Source: Siderastrea radians
Taxonomy: Eukaryota > Cnidaria > Anthozoa > Scleractinia > Rhizangiidae
Direction of reading: 5' to 3'
Assembly (NCBI GenBank): GCA_964017195.1
Contig: OZ024894.1
Span: 35,611,614 to 35,675,613, forward strand
DNA length: 64,000 nt
Positions 26,164-40,200 of the stretch are shown here, piece after piece. Each line of letters starts with the position of its first letter. The stretch's first letter is position 1. The translations under genes and the position numbers were made by a program. The notes below the pieces were generated by a model. It had not been told where the DNA came from. It searched no databases and saw nothing but the letters and a program-made list of their open reading frames with translations.

Positions 26164-29100
26164 ATGGCAGGAGCTGCAGATGCGCTTCCATTTTCAGTGG
26201 CTAATATCTTGAAGGTTGATTTGTCTAAGGAAGCCAGAAAAAAATCGGGCCAATCCTCTAACAATGCTAGCAAAGCTCTTACTCTCGCTGAACGACTTGC
26301 AGGTGAGTCATTGAATGGTTTAGAGCGGTATTAAGCAAAATTAGCACTCAAGACTGTCCATAGTACGTAATGGGATAGATGAGCTTGAAAAGCTTTCGAT
26401 TAAAAGTTACACAAGAAAAGAATCTTTTCTCTGAATTTGTATGTGACTGTGCTCGGGGCTCTCTTCCCTCTTTATACTTGTAAATCAAGACCACGACAGT
26501 TGCCCTTTTGCCATCCTGTTACAGACTGAAAAAATATCCTATCCATCCTCCAGCCTTTCTTTCCTTTTCGAAAGTAGTTGTATGAAAGTGACATTGCTAA
26601 AGTCAGTAATTGTAAGCCAGCACTCTCAAATAAGCACTCTCAAATAAGCCAAATGTTAGTATCTATCCTTACTCGTAAACTACAAATTTAATGTTAAAAT
26701 TCACCATAGTTGATCATCGTTCAGTGGACTTACATTGTAATTTCAGAATAAGAAGGTTTCACCATAGAAACACTGTTTCAAAGAAGGGTCGCAAAGGCTT
26801 ATAAGTTGTAACAGTTTGTCAACTATTGCTGGGTACCTTGAAGAGGAGTCTAAGACAAAACAATTTTAGCTGCTTTTGTACGTTGGGTTTGGCTTTTATA
26901 GTGCCGATCTGTGAACTAGAGAATCTATATGGGCATCCTATGGGCAACTCAACCCTTTTACAGGACGATAATCGTGTAAGCACAGAAGTTTAGCACTTAG
27001 TAGTCGGCGACAAACTCAGGGCGACGAAACAAAGAAATTGACTGAGACAAAGGTATCGTTCACACCGTGGTAAACTTGAGCCACGAAAATGACTCAATTA
27101 TTTGGAATACGGCTTAAATAAGATTCCTTTATTAGCAATACTGAATATTTTTGGTATAAATCGACCGCAAATTTGCATTCCATTAGGTAAGCATTATACC
27201 TTCACGCTTAATCCTCTATGACTGTCATAAACCACTACACTGTCGCTTCGCATTACAACCTATTGGCCGGAAAGCAAAATCCAGTCTAAGTAGTACTGAT
27301 TAAAAGGACCTTTCAATAGAAGCTTTTGAGAACACTTATAGGATTATTTCACTCACGTAAAGGCCATGGCGGGATTTGTATAGTGCGTATGCGAGAATCT
27401 CCTTCGTGGTGTCCTTGTATGTACTGGGTTTCAGACGTATAAATACAGTTTGATCTGTTGCCTTTGCCTTGAAGTGATCTTGTGAACATTAAACGCAATT
27501 TCATGGCAACGGTGTATTTAACGTAGCGCTTGAAACTGATGACTACTCTTCCGATAGCTGCTAATGTTTGCTCATCGTCTGATTGAAGATCTGCACAGCA
27601 CAAGAATTAGCTTCGAAAAAAGCCCAGTAATTGTGTCCACGCATATGCTTTAGTCCTAACTTTTAATCTCCCATAGTACAGGGTAGCATTTTATAAAATA
27701 GTCATAGACTCACTATGTTCCGAGTCATCCGAGTTTCGTGAGGACTTATAAAAGACAATTCATTATTTGATCCATTAGAAAAGAGCAGGGCTTTCACTAA
27801 CAGAAATATATATCCGTAAACCAAACGTTTTATCACTGTTAGAATAGAATAAGATCATTCGTATGTCACATTCCAGGCCATCTCCTGTCATATTATTATT
27901 AATTGCGTTTGAACCTCTAAGTTGATAACCTTCTATGTTAAAGAGCTATTTTGCAAGCTTGGTGTGTACTTAAAATGGTAGTATTTAATTGGTTGCCAAT
28001 TGTGTAACGCAAAAGGATGGGCGATCAGTCACTGAGATAAATACAATTAATCATGATCTGCCATTGGAGTAAACCTTTAAAAGGATTTAAGTCAGAAATA
28101 CTTTCATAAACAGAAGCTCATGCAATAAAATCTTCACTGATTTTCTAGAACTGGACTGTACAAATAAAACAATTTTGCAAAATGAAACGAAATCTTTTAA
28201 CTCTGAGAAATTAAACCTTGTTAACAAGGACAAACTGTTCTTTATTTAAAATAGGTTTGTCTTCAGTTCCGAAATCCTTCATAAAATGCATATTTCCATC
28301 TCCAGTTAACTCATGCAGGGTGTTCCCTCCAATTTTGGTATGAATTTTAAAAGGGAGTAAAAATCAAAGTCCAAGTTCTGACGGTGGCCTCAAAGACGGA
28401 ATAACAACTAAACGTATAATAGAGCGATCATCGACAGTAGTTGCAAAGAAAAGTTACAGAAAGAAGCGAGGGAAGACGGTGGAAAAAGAAAATACTATAA
28501 TCTGCAGGTGGATCAGATTTCGAAAATTGAGAAGTTATACTTTTTCACACTCTTTAGCTTAAGGGTTGCACTACATTGACATCCAAGCTCCATGAGCATA
28601 ATAACAGAAGCTAGTGTCAATCAAAATTACGTTATGGCGTTGCTCTTTTGGTTTCAGTACTACATTGAAGCTCTTGGGAAGATGCAAGACGGAGGAAGCT
28701 GAGATCACCAATGGCTTTGACAACATCTTACGATCATAATTTCATATAGAAAATCTTTTTAAGTTACGAAGATTTCCATAAACCGAGCGAGTGAAATAAC
28801 TACATGTTGGGAAGCCACCTTTTGCAGAACGACACCTCGAGATTCGTGAGAAGAGGGGGATTGGGCAGCCGACTTCACAAGCTTCGAAAAATAATTCGGG
28901 CTCTTTGAGCAACAAGTGTGTTTTAATTATTCTTCGCACTGCCCAATGATTGATAACACTTCCCCAAGTCTTCATTGACGTTACTTGTGTAAAACTAATG
29001 ACAAATGACTGAAGTTACTTGGCTGTCTCATTTCGTTGATAATAAACAACCAAGAGACAGCATTTATAAGAAATACGACGCATAAAGCTATTAAGGAATC

Positions 29101-32100
29101 AAACCATTTTACTATTATGTTTATCTCTTTTAAGTGTCATATGGGGTAAACCTTATCTGACTTTTTTGGAAACGAGGCAAGAAGACTTGCTAATTTCCTG
29201 ACAGCCCGAGTAGAATCCGTATTGAATAGAATCCGTTATGACGTTTTCTCTCTATTTTAATTGCTTTTCTGTGGGTCACCCGTTTAATAGATGTAATGTA
29301 TAACCTTCAAGTTTGAAAAACAACCCGCGTATAAGAAAAAATTCAAAGTTAGCCTAGAAAGGTATTTGGTATCTTCTCAGAAATTAGACTGTTTATTAAG
29401 AGATTAGGGTCTATTGAGAAATTAGGATATTTACGTTCTTAAACGGGTTCTAATTACTTAAGGAAAAAGTACTTCATTTGCTGCTGCCCGGAACACTAAT
29501 TCCATATGGATGTGTTCGGTTGCTTCCTTGTTGTAAACACTGGTCAGAACTACTATCGAGAATTGCAGGCACTAGAACTACACTACTAGTTACAGTATTT
29601 TGCACCGGTTTATTAGCCTTTACATGATAGCTAGTCTACTACTGAAACCATCAACAGAGGCAACTGTATACAGTGTCAAGTTTGTATTGAAATCATCAGA
29701 CACTCAGGCAGATTTCTTTGAAATGTTCTAAATGATTTTTTTTTCCAGATAAGAACCTGCTTCATTTTTGGGATACAACAGGTTCTTATATGTTGGGTTC
29801 AAAATGACAAATATAAGACTATAGGTTCTAATACATCAAGTTGCTATACGCGAGTTTTACCTATAGCCTACTGAATCAAACTGGGATAAATGCCTCAAAT
29901 AATTTCTTATAATTATTCTCTCAGACGTGATCCTGGATGCCAAGAACAATGCTGAAGGCGGGGGCCAGAAGCGTCGCCGAACGCGCACCGCTTTCACTCA
30001 GTATCAGCTAACAACGTTGGAGAATGCGTTTTCACATACTCACTACCCAGATGTTGTGATGCGTGAGCAGTTAACTATATGGACTCGACTACCAGACTCT
30101 ACAATACAGGTACGTACAGTTCCGAATAGACAACAAAGCCGATACACTGATTTTTTTTTAAAGAATGTATCATTTTAATAGAGCTGAGGCTGAGCAAGGG
30201 CTGAGAGTTCTTATTTCAGGGTATAATATTAAAAGAGATAGATAAAGACTACATCTGCCCCTGTTTTTTTTGTTATATCGTATGACAAGCAAGTGCACAT
30301 TTTTGTTTTACAAAAGCTAGATAGATTGTTCATGTTGCGTTATGTTACCATATGTATTGCATGTTTTTCGTTTCACTTGGACTATATAATTTTACAAATG
30401 CTCAGAACAAATTGTTAAACTTCACTTCAGTGTTCATTGGGCATTCGCAAACAAATGGAAAAAATGTTCTTAACAAAAACTGACGCTGAGGTGTGTTTTT
30501 AATATGTTCTTACCTTTTAGCCCTACTCCAGCCTCGTCGTTCTTATAAAAATGGTTCTTAGTAAAAAAATCGACATGTAGGCGCGTTTAAGGGGACTGCG
30601 TCATCTGTTTTTAATATGGTGTCACTTTAAAAATCCAGCAGTGCAGCAGCAGTGGTCCAGTTTTGTTAAAAATGGCTATTTTAGTGCACAGAAACTGTTA
30701 ATGAATGTGATTGGCTAGATGTTCAGGAAGGAAACGGATTCCTGCTTGAAAATGTCGGATCCACTTATTCATGCCCTTCCTTTGGGTAAGAAAAAATTCT
30801 CTGAAAAACCGATTGCCGCTTGTTTTTCCTTAAAATGTTAGCAGGATATCGTTCCCTTGGGACAATATCAATTGAATTGTCGATATATACACAGCCCTCT
30901 GATCATGGATTAACTCTCGGTTATCAAATGGCACTAGGGTTAAGATTCCTACTGCGAGTTCCTACTGGAGCCTATCTTTGGCTTCTCTTTCACTGCATAT
31001 AAAATAATAATTTCGGACAAGACAAACGTTTAAATGTCGAAAAAAAAATTAGGTACCAGTTAAAGTTTCCAAACTTTTGCAACAGAGGCTTTTACCTTTA
31101 CGACTTATAAGACTTATTAACATCGGCCATTCATGACCTTATTAGGATTAGCAGTTGTCATGCAGGGCAATTTTCAGCTACAAATCCTCATCTCCCATGC
31201 TCTCATATTTGCTATCTTCAGGATCCAGTTTTGGTTTATTAAGTGCTTGTATAGTGAACTAATCCTAGCACCGGTCAGCGGTTATGGCGTAAGTAAGGAG
31301 AAAAATACTGCATAGCGGACGGTCGAGAAGGACTATCTACAAAAGTCCGATTTGTGCCGAAAAAAAAAGAGTCCAAGATACTATTGTTTGAAAGAAAATG
31401 ATCTGACAATTTTGAAAGTTAATGTAATTGTACTAGCGACATCAGATGAATTACTCGTTATAAATTCGGCAGTTTCTGGACAGTTTCTAAGATCAAGTTT
31501 TAAACTCTCTTTACAATATCATCGTTTTGTCTGTCTAACAACAATCACTAATGTTGTCAACTTTGGGTTTTAAAAATGTGTATTTGCTATCCGTGAGAAA
31601 CTTTTCCATGAAAGGAGCATTTAAATTCCACCAGTTGGTTTTCGATTCCCAGAAAACGACTGCTTACCTTCCAACTGCAAGATAACACCTCCTATCGATC
31701 CTCGCCTTTGGAAATTACTGCCATTGGACAAAAATGGCATCAGGTCCCAGTCTTGGTCAAAGAGTCATACGTCCCCTTCGGGTGGCCCAGACTGTTGGTC
31801 AAATTCCCTAGGGAAGGGATACAATACATCATTCAAATGTCCCCCCTTCTACCTGAGGTCCACCCTAAAACTAGCTATTGCGACGTCTGAGGCACAGGGG
31901 TGTTCTTACCCAAGAGCACTCCGGTTATTGCTCTGCTATTTTGTTTTCACTACAGATCTGGTTTAAGAACAGGAGAGCGAAATTCCGCAAGGAAAAGAAG
32001 ACTTGTACTCTCAGTATTAACAAAGAAAAGAGTGACGATGATTCAAACAGCACAATGCCAGTGAGCCCGGTTTGCTGCCCACTGGGGCCACCATTGTTCC

Positions 32101-32201
32101 CTATATTTGTCTCTCAAGGTACCACATCCACCACTATTGGGGAGCAGATACAAGAGACAAAACACTCCCTTTGCCACCAATCTCTTCATTATCGAGGGTG
32201 A
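26164..32201 (+). CDS. dmbx-like: Dmbx-like paired-class homeobox gene 3 (3 coding exons)
   Basis: Predicted nuclear DNA-binding factor and the shortest complete copy. Exons are 26164-26302, 29925-30109 and 31956-32201, giving about 189 aa. Exon 1 carries an eh1-like [14 protein letters not shown] and ends in [10 protein letters not shown] at a good donor (GTGAGT). Exon 2 is two codons longer than in the other copies. The [10 protein letters not shown] block has drifted to [14 protein letters not shown], although the homeodomain remains recognisable ([23 protein letters not shown]). The recognition-helix region reads LPDSTIQ, with Thr replacing Arg44 of the other copies. Exon 3 follows CTACAG and gives [15 protein letters not shown] with K50 and N51, then a Cys/Pro/Thr-rich tail of about 65 residues without OAR. 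Introns are 3622 and 1846 bp, with phases 1 and 0 as in its paralogs. Confidence 0.87.
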
Positions 32202-32586
32202 CACCTTGTTGGAAGCTTGCGTAGAGGAAACCTAAACCTTTAACAAAGAACTGAAGTGTAGGAAACAGATTCAAACGATTGTGAAAATACCAGTCCAATT
32301 TGTACATGTCAAAACTGAAATGTTTATATTAGTTCATATATCAGAAGACATTTTATTTGCTTGCTGTTTTTATACTGTAGTGTACGTAGCAACTGCTCTT
32401 CCCGAACATGAAGGTAAGATGTTTTACGAAAAAAGATATTGCGCTCTCAGTTTTCCCACCTCTAACATACTATGGGATCCACGTTTAAGTCTTGCTTTGA
32501 TGATTTTTTGCATTTTTTAGGCTAATCTTCACTTGAGCAAGTCACAGGTGTAAGCTTCATCTTGCAAATGCTATTTTTTATTAATT

Positions 32587-32691
32587 AAACTGTGGAACGA
32601 CCTACCGAGCAATGTAGCTGTGGAAATTGACAGCTTCAAGGCATTTAAGACAAAACACAAAATGCAATTGGGCGTCCACTCTTTAATATGA
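32587..32691 (+). pseudogene. Remnant of a LINE reverse-transcriptase C-terminus
   Basis: The 34 codons before a TGA begin KLWNDLPSNVAVE and continue with a Ser-Phe-Lys-Ala-Phe-Lys stretch. This is the pattern found near the C-terminus of CR1/Jockey-type reverse transcriptases (compare LWNALPSDIRA in LINE B at about 50.6 kb). No upstream RT domain is visible, so this is a short 3' relic. The match is brief and the call moderate. Confidence 0.5.
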
Positions 32692-33122
32692 ATATGTAAA
32701 TATGTAATTTTTATAAATTGGAAATATTTTTGTTAGGCAACTATTTCATGGGAGTTTTTCAAATAGGGTTTACCTTAGAACTCCATTTTAGGACATATCT
32801 CTTTTTATTCGTTTGAGTTTCTGAATAAAGTCATTACTACGTAATTGTAAGTCGCCAATAATCTTTGTAAACTCTAAGGAGACCCTGGAGATGCATGTGA
32901 CGCACGCAAAAAATTGTATATGCCTTTGATCTGAAGAAAAGTTTAGATTTTTTTCAGGTTTTCCTGTATCAAAAAATTCCTTTTATACGTTTATTAAAAA
33001 CTATCACACCGACACCGAGCGTCAAGTGATGAAATATATTAATGCTTGACTTGATGCCTTGAGACTAGGACATTTATCTCTACCAGAATATTATGATTAA
33101 ACAATACAGTTCTTCCGTCGAA

Positions 33123-33253
33123 GGCACTATGGTGTGATAGGTTGCCCGAGGAAATTTGATGTTCACAACAAATATTAGCCCGAGAACGTAGTTCGAGGGC
33201 TTATATGAAGTTTGAACATCAAATTTCCGAGGGAACCTATCACACATAGTGCC
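33123..33253. mobile_element. 131-bp hairpin MITE
   Basis: The ends are GGCACTAT and ATAGTGCC. The arms of about 40 bp pair with small indels and contain GATAGGTT and AAATTTGATGTTC on one side and their complements on the other. The centre holds a second small inverted repeat (GCCCGAG...CTTCGAGGGC-like). No convincing target-site duplication was found. Non-coding. Confidence 0.7.
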
Positions 33254-35373
33254 CGAGACAGAAGCACTCTATTGTTTTTATTGTACAACGCTTAATTTTG
33301 AGCGAAAATTGTCGAAAACGGGCACTCTGTAGAATAATGGAATGTACGAGACAAGATGAAGTGACAACAGATATTCTTCTGATATCATCATGGTTGGACT
33401 GTTGACTCTTTATTTGATAAGATTTCAACATTTAAGAAAACGCATTCAAAAGTACGCCAGAATCACTATTTTCTATTGGCAACTGAATTGTTGTTTGAGC
33501 AAAATTCCAGTTTTGATGATTGCAACAGCTATAGTTTTTGAACTGAATTACTCTTAAAAGGGGTACGATACGGCGCAGGCTTACTTTGGGCCGCCAGCGA
33601 GCGCTGAATCGCGGTCATTACCCTATTTCATGTGGACACTTAGTTTGTGGGGAGCGAGGTAAAGAAAGGGGACGCTAGATGAAAAAGAAAAATTTGGGAG
33701 ACAATAAAGAAAGCCAGCGAAGGAGTTTGTTCACATGTTATGGATTGCGCCTTTGGATCTGAAGTCTACTGTGTGGTAAGAGAAAGACTTTAGTTTGGAA
33801 TAATTCCAGGAACTTGGAATCCGCGGCACACCCCCACGAAAAATGTCGAGAGGTACTGTCCCCAGGTATTTTTCAATAAGTTGTTTATGACCACAAAGCC
33901 CTAGTCATCGCGTAAATAGTTTCCGATCGCGCAAGTTAATAGGAACGAGCGTAAGCAAGCACAAAAGTAGGAATTACTATAGGCATGGGCCGTGAATCTC
34001 AACGCGCAACTCCTCGCCTCCTAACAATGCCCCCAGCGCTTGGAAAGAGGGCTGAAAATCCCGGAAGCAAAATGCAGCACAATTGAAAGCTAGAAGTTTG
34101 AAGTTTCTTGCATTATTGATTGAATTTCCTTTCATGACGAACTTGGGAACGATACAGAGACACTAACTGTTCAATTCCTCGCTATCTTTTATTTCCGGAC
34201 ATAGAGTTTAATCCAACGAACTTTAATTAGAGAAATAAGTCCTGGATCGTAGGCGTTAGGAACGTGTTAGATGTCATACACACGCAGTGTGAATAATGAG
34301 CTTTTTGTAGGCAGCTTTTATCCTACCTAAAGTTCGAAATAACGTAAACAAAGAATTGACATGTATACACAACGCATAAGCATATCGCTTCCGCAACATA
34401 TGTTTTATAACAGGGCAATTCGGAGCTGCTTCATCGGTGCAGAGACAGTAATTCACTCCTAAGAGTATACCAAGTTTGTGCAAGTATGCTAGCACAGTAG
34501 GCAGGACATTAACAGTTGATTTTCACACCCCCTCCTTGGGGTAGCGGAAAATCAGATTATCACAACCTTTCAAAGAGCCATAAGGCGATAATGAACACTT
34601 AGGGAGTTCCCTTGAGCCCTTTATCGGCTTTGACAGTTTCTTTTATGCGTTCCGCTTATGAAAAAAAAAAAAGATTATCAGAGGTACGTTAATAATATGT
34701 AACGAGAAAATACACCTATGTTTCCTTATATATGCATTTTTGTATTTTGGTTTACCCGCACAACATTTAATTCAAGCGGAGTATATGGGTCCGTTCCCAT
34801 TCGGTTTGTTGTTGTATCGAGATCAGGACAACACAATAGCCGTGTCTTAAACCTTTCACCCCTCACTGACTCCTGGAGCCAAGTTGTGTTTTCTTTGGAT
34901 GAAATCATGAAGTGCAACCCGACTCAAATGCAAGCAGTACTTTCCAGTGCTGCTGACTACAGCCCTCTATCTACAAGGTGGTTTTAAATTTTGATTTTGT
35001 GGTTGAATTCCGTAAACGCAGCAATCAGTTGAAAGCTGTATTAGTATTGTTTGCCTATTGCTCTTCGTTTTTTTTGCGGAGCCATTTGAACTTAGGTGCT
35101 TACAGACACTTACAGGGAGAAAATATGAATGAATGAATCTACGAGCTGCTCGTCAGAAGAAATATACGACTTTCTACAAAGTAAAAACGGTGTTTTATCT
35201 TGGAAATGGCTTATTCGAGGCATAAAAAGTACCCCATACATGCAATTATGTTTCCGCCGTTTTTGTGTACATTTTTGTAATTATTATAATTACTTACAAC
35301 GCAGGAGGTCTCAGGTAATAGGTGAGAAAAGTTGAGAAAACGTGCCGGGAAGTTGTTTTCTCTCGCTCTGTCT

Positions 35374-35480
<107 letters not shown>

Positions 35481-37260
35481 TAGTGTTCCAAGTCTTCGAA
35501 CACACAGCATAGTTATACATATACTTCGGAAGACAAAAGGCAATTTGACTGCTAGGTACAAAAACGCTTTCTGTAATAACTGATTAGCAAAACTGCGGAT
35601 TTAATGCCATTATGAGGGATTATAGCATAAGCTTTAAATGTTTTGGAGAGTGAGTAATGGTTTCCAATAAGGTTTTCTTTTCTACTTCAATTATCTACTT
35701 CTGTGGGGGATCTAAAGTCGGAGTCCTTTCATTTCACAACAAAAGGAGCAACTCAAATAGAATAGCAACTCGCTCGTCGAAGGGAACCGGAAATAAGGAT
35801 CATTTTAAATCACTCTGCAGAGCCACTTAAGGCGTCCGATATTTACAACCTTTGGCGGAGCAAATAACAACATTTTAAAGGCCAAAAGTCAAGAGCACTT
35901 AAGGATTATGGAAGTTTTATTATTGAAAGAAAAACGAGTACAATGGTTTTTAAACCCCGTTGACTGGCCCATGCAAAAGTGTGATTTACACGGACCAGTA
36001 ATAGGTCTCTTACAAAACGATCGCGCTAATTCGTTACTACCACAATAACTACCTTTAGGTGGGGTATAGTCATTTCTAATTAAATTACCATCAATCACTT
36101 CGACAGGTTTTGCTCATCGGCGCTTTCACTGAAACAAATACCGGCGGCCACAGAAGGGAGATTTGGATTATCAATCAATAATGGTCGAACCAAAACGACG
36201 AGTTAACTTCGTACAAAGCGTTCCCTGAGTGACTGAATTTGGCTCCCACCAAGAGGGCAAAGTACTCCTAGGAATTCGAAAGGTATCTTCTCTTTGAATG
36301 CTGTGTTTCTTGATTATCGGTGATGGAATTCAACAATTGCTTTTTTGAGGCATGTATGTTTCTCCTTTTTTTTGCTAAACATGCTTTCCACTCGTTGAAT
36401 GTACAACAGCTTCCAAATTCCTGATTTCAGTCCACTTCTTAACTTAGTGTGCAATTGCACATCCAGAATACACTGACCGATTATATGGAGGTTGTAGAGG
36501 TTTTGGTTGTAGAGTTGGCGAAAAATACGTTTTTCTAAAACCTTCCGATTGCCATGCTAGGTGGCTTGCAATAAAAGTGGTACAAGGCCTGTATTGTTTG
36601 GTTGGCTGATAGAAGCTAATATCGAACAACTTCAAGGCTAATATCTTGTTTATGTAAACCTACACCCGAAACAATGCAATAATACCCGCATTCTAAATGG
36701 CTAGGCTAATAAAATATTTGAATGTGGCCCACTTAGGGAATTGTATACAAAATAATCGCATTAAAATACCGAACAGCGAGACCGTCTTAGACAATTTAGC
36801 TGCATTTATCATGTACATGTACAACGGATACCACTTTGTGAAAGTGGAGACAACTGGTATCTTCATTAAGATTTTAATTTTTTGCATGAAAGAGAATGTC
36901 ACTAGCTTGACTGTAATTGAAATATTTTACGGTCATTTATTCAACCTATAACAAATTAAGGAGTAGCCTACGTCGAAGACCAAAGGAAATTTCTGATTTC
37001 TCGCCCAACAACGTTGTGGAAATTATCTCAGCAGGTTTTAAACACCCGTGTGTGACAATTTCCAGACAACGTTAAGGATTGTAGTTACGTGGGTAAAACC
37101 GCGCCGACATCCGACCAAGCCATGTTAGTTTCTGATAGCAGCGTCAATGCACACCGGTGATTTACGCTGATCTGTCCTTATCTTATTCTACAGCGCCTGA
37201 CTAGCACGTTCTTGGCAAGAGAAAGGTCGTTCATCAGCACAAGCGTTATCGAGTAACGTG

Positions 37261-40200
37261 ATGGATTTTGCATCATCGTTTTCAATCGACAATATATTAA
37301 GAAATAATCCATCTTCGCGAAATACAAGCCAGGTGTTTAATGAACAAAATGGACCTCGCGCTCTCACATTAGCAGAGCGCTTAGCAGGTATGTGATATTT
37401 TGTTCTTTTATTCTGAGGACAATCAACAGTTTGTAGCCTTTGTATTCAATGTTGCTGCGATGAAGACAGCCAAAAAAACTACCATCTGTAAAAGGCCTTA
37501 CAAATCAAAGCTAGAATAACAGCGGCATTTTGCTTTCAGTGGCAACTAACTCGAATTTGAAGGCGTAGGGTTTGTTGGCACATGCTGAATCTACGTAGTT
37601 TCACTTAATTCACTGTTTTCATTCGTCCTTGCCTCAAATTATTTCTAGGAAACGCCATCGAGGAAACGCAAATTATTTCTAGGAAACGCCGCCAAGCCTA
37701 CGAGTTTTTGTCGCTTCTGGAACAACTAACATTTATGCGTTTTTGTTTGCCTTGTTTATAGTATGGCCATGATCAATGATTATATACTGTCTTTTTATCA
37801 GTCAACCGTGTCCTTATGACCACAGGCCCGTAGCAAGGCTGAAATAACTGGAGGGCCAAACGAATTGGCCTAGTCAAAGTCCCCCCTTCCCAGTCAAAAT
37901 ACAGACGTTAACAAATAGGTTATAAGGCATAAAAAAATTCACACCAGATAGAAACTAACACTGTTCACAATGCTACAGTTTGTGTCAATTTCGTCCAAAA
38001 GGACAGCTTTATGGGGACATAGTTCGCTAAAAATTTGGCCAAAAAGCTGCTTCCTGTTTGCTTTTTTGCCGACAAAGTTGTTGGCAACATCTACCAGATT
38101 TAAAGCATCAGCAGTTTAAAAAAAGTATTCTTGAAGTTACAAGGTTTGTTAAAATTCAAACATTTCGACAGCTAAGCTACGAATTTCGGACCTGTTTTAC
38201 CTAACTCTCGTAAACATTTACGTAGGGTTTGTCACTCGATTGGTGAGATAAATAAAATTTTGTTCCTTAGTCTTGTGTTACATCAGTGGGGTTAAAGCCT
38301 GCAGCAGATACACAGCAGTCGCTTAGCTGTTAAAGGTGTTAAGGTCCTTCACAGTCTTAAGCTATAAATGCAAGGGTAAAGGTGGAATGGGTGAAGAAAG
38401 ACATTGCTGAGGAACCTGGACGACTGAAATGTGCGGTGGGCTAGTAGATGTTTGAAGCCCACTTGCCCGATGGCTAGTGACTCAACTAAACAGATGTCGA
38501 ACCCTATTAAAGGTTGTGAAATTATAAAGGGCACTTTTGACATCAGAATTCAAGACTGATTGTTGCACATTAATTTGTTTTAATTATATATTTTCTGGGA
38601 CATTAATTGTAATGTTTTTTAACTTCTGGGGGGGGGGGGGAGCTTGGGCCCCCTGCCCCTCCCCCTGTTACGGGCCTGGACCAAGAAAGTATCAACTCAT
38701 TTTTTTTTGAACGACTGGTACTTCGAACGGAAATGGGACTGTCAACGTTCTGCAGTAATATTAAAGATATACACAGCAGGTATATACTGAGCAGGAGAAC
38801 TTTTCTTCGTTGTTTTGTCTAGCTTTCGAACAAACTTTAACAGATTAATTAAAAAGAAAATAAAACTCTGAAAAAAAAAAACCGTTATTCAACTGTTAGT
38901 TCTATATGTATGACTCCCCTCATCTGCGCTTGTAGCCCAAAGACATTTTCTGAAATTACTCTCGGTTGTTTGCCATTTTAAACCGATGTATGAATGGCCT
39001 AGCAATTAACAGCAAAAATTACCGTAACTACAATTATCTTCGGTATATTAAGAAGCAGGACACATGAATATCACTCATTTTCAAATTTTACGCTGCTCAG
39101 CAGGAAGAAAATGTTAACCAAATTCAAGAACTTCCTTTGTTTTATTAACCGCTAAAAAAAGTGAACGTGAAATTATGTAAAATAAATTCCCCTGAGCAGG
39201 GTTTCAGTGTTTTTTTCTCCAATTCGCGGAAGCTACAGACAACCAGAAGAACTTCAAGACAAAAAACAAAGTAAGGCCAAAATAAAGGACGGCGATTATT
39301 TGAGGTAACTTTTTAAGTAATGGTCCTAGTAAGAACTAGGCAACCCAACGGCAAGGAATGCAGAAAGGTGTTAATTGTGATATTGTTGAAACGGTCCACC
39401 TCATTGGCTAAAACATGAAAATCTACTATCACTTCACCAGGTAGCGCATTTATTTCTCTCTAGTTTACTTATTGATTCCCTTTTAGTGAAAACTATTCTG
39501 AGTTTTAATGCAGCAAAATTTCTATGTGGGAAACATGGAAAATTAGAAGCCTTTCTTGGCCATTGTTTTGGAGTCTCATGATTGGATAAAATCTTGTAAC
39601 ACAAAAGAAATATCGCTTTAAAATAAAGTTTCAGTACATTTTATTTCAAAAACGTGTTGTCCATAGGTTGATGTATTCTCAGTAAGAAAATCTAAACAAT
39701 CTTATGTGGGGAAAGCGAAATGCCGCAGAACAATAGAGGATTGCCTAGTTCTTACACTCATTGTTACTTAAAGCATGTTTTAAGAGAAAATATTTTGCAG
39801 AAGAACTTGGCAAACGGGGTTTGAGGAATCCTTTGAGACAGGCAATTATTGGAGGAAATACATTCGTCCCGAATTAGGTCTACAGAAAGAGAGTAGATGC
39901 TGTAATGACATGAAGCAAATGAGTCGAGTTTGATAAGAATTATGACATACAACAACTACAAAAATTCTGCGCCATTTTCCATTGGAAGATTTTTTAAATA
40001 ACAGTCTTTTAAGGTAAATATTTCGCAGGTTATTTCGGATGATTTTTTCCTCACTGGAACTCCTTTAAAAATAACACTGGCAAATGAGAGACTTATTTAT
40101 CGTATGTTATCGTACCAATTTACACATACCCACATTAAACCTAACACTGAGAGACTTGCGATCAGACAAAGCAAGCAAAACCCATCCAAATCATTGGTCA

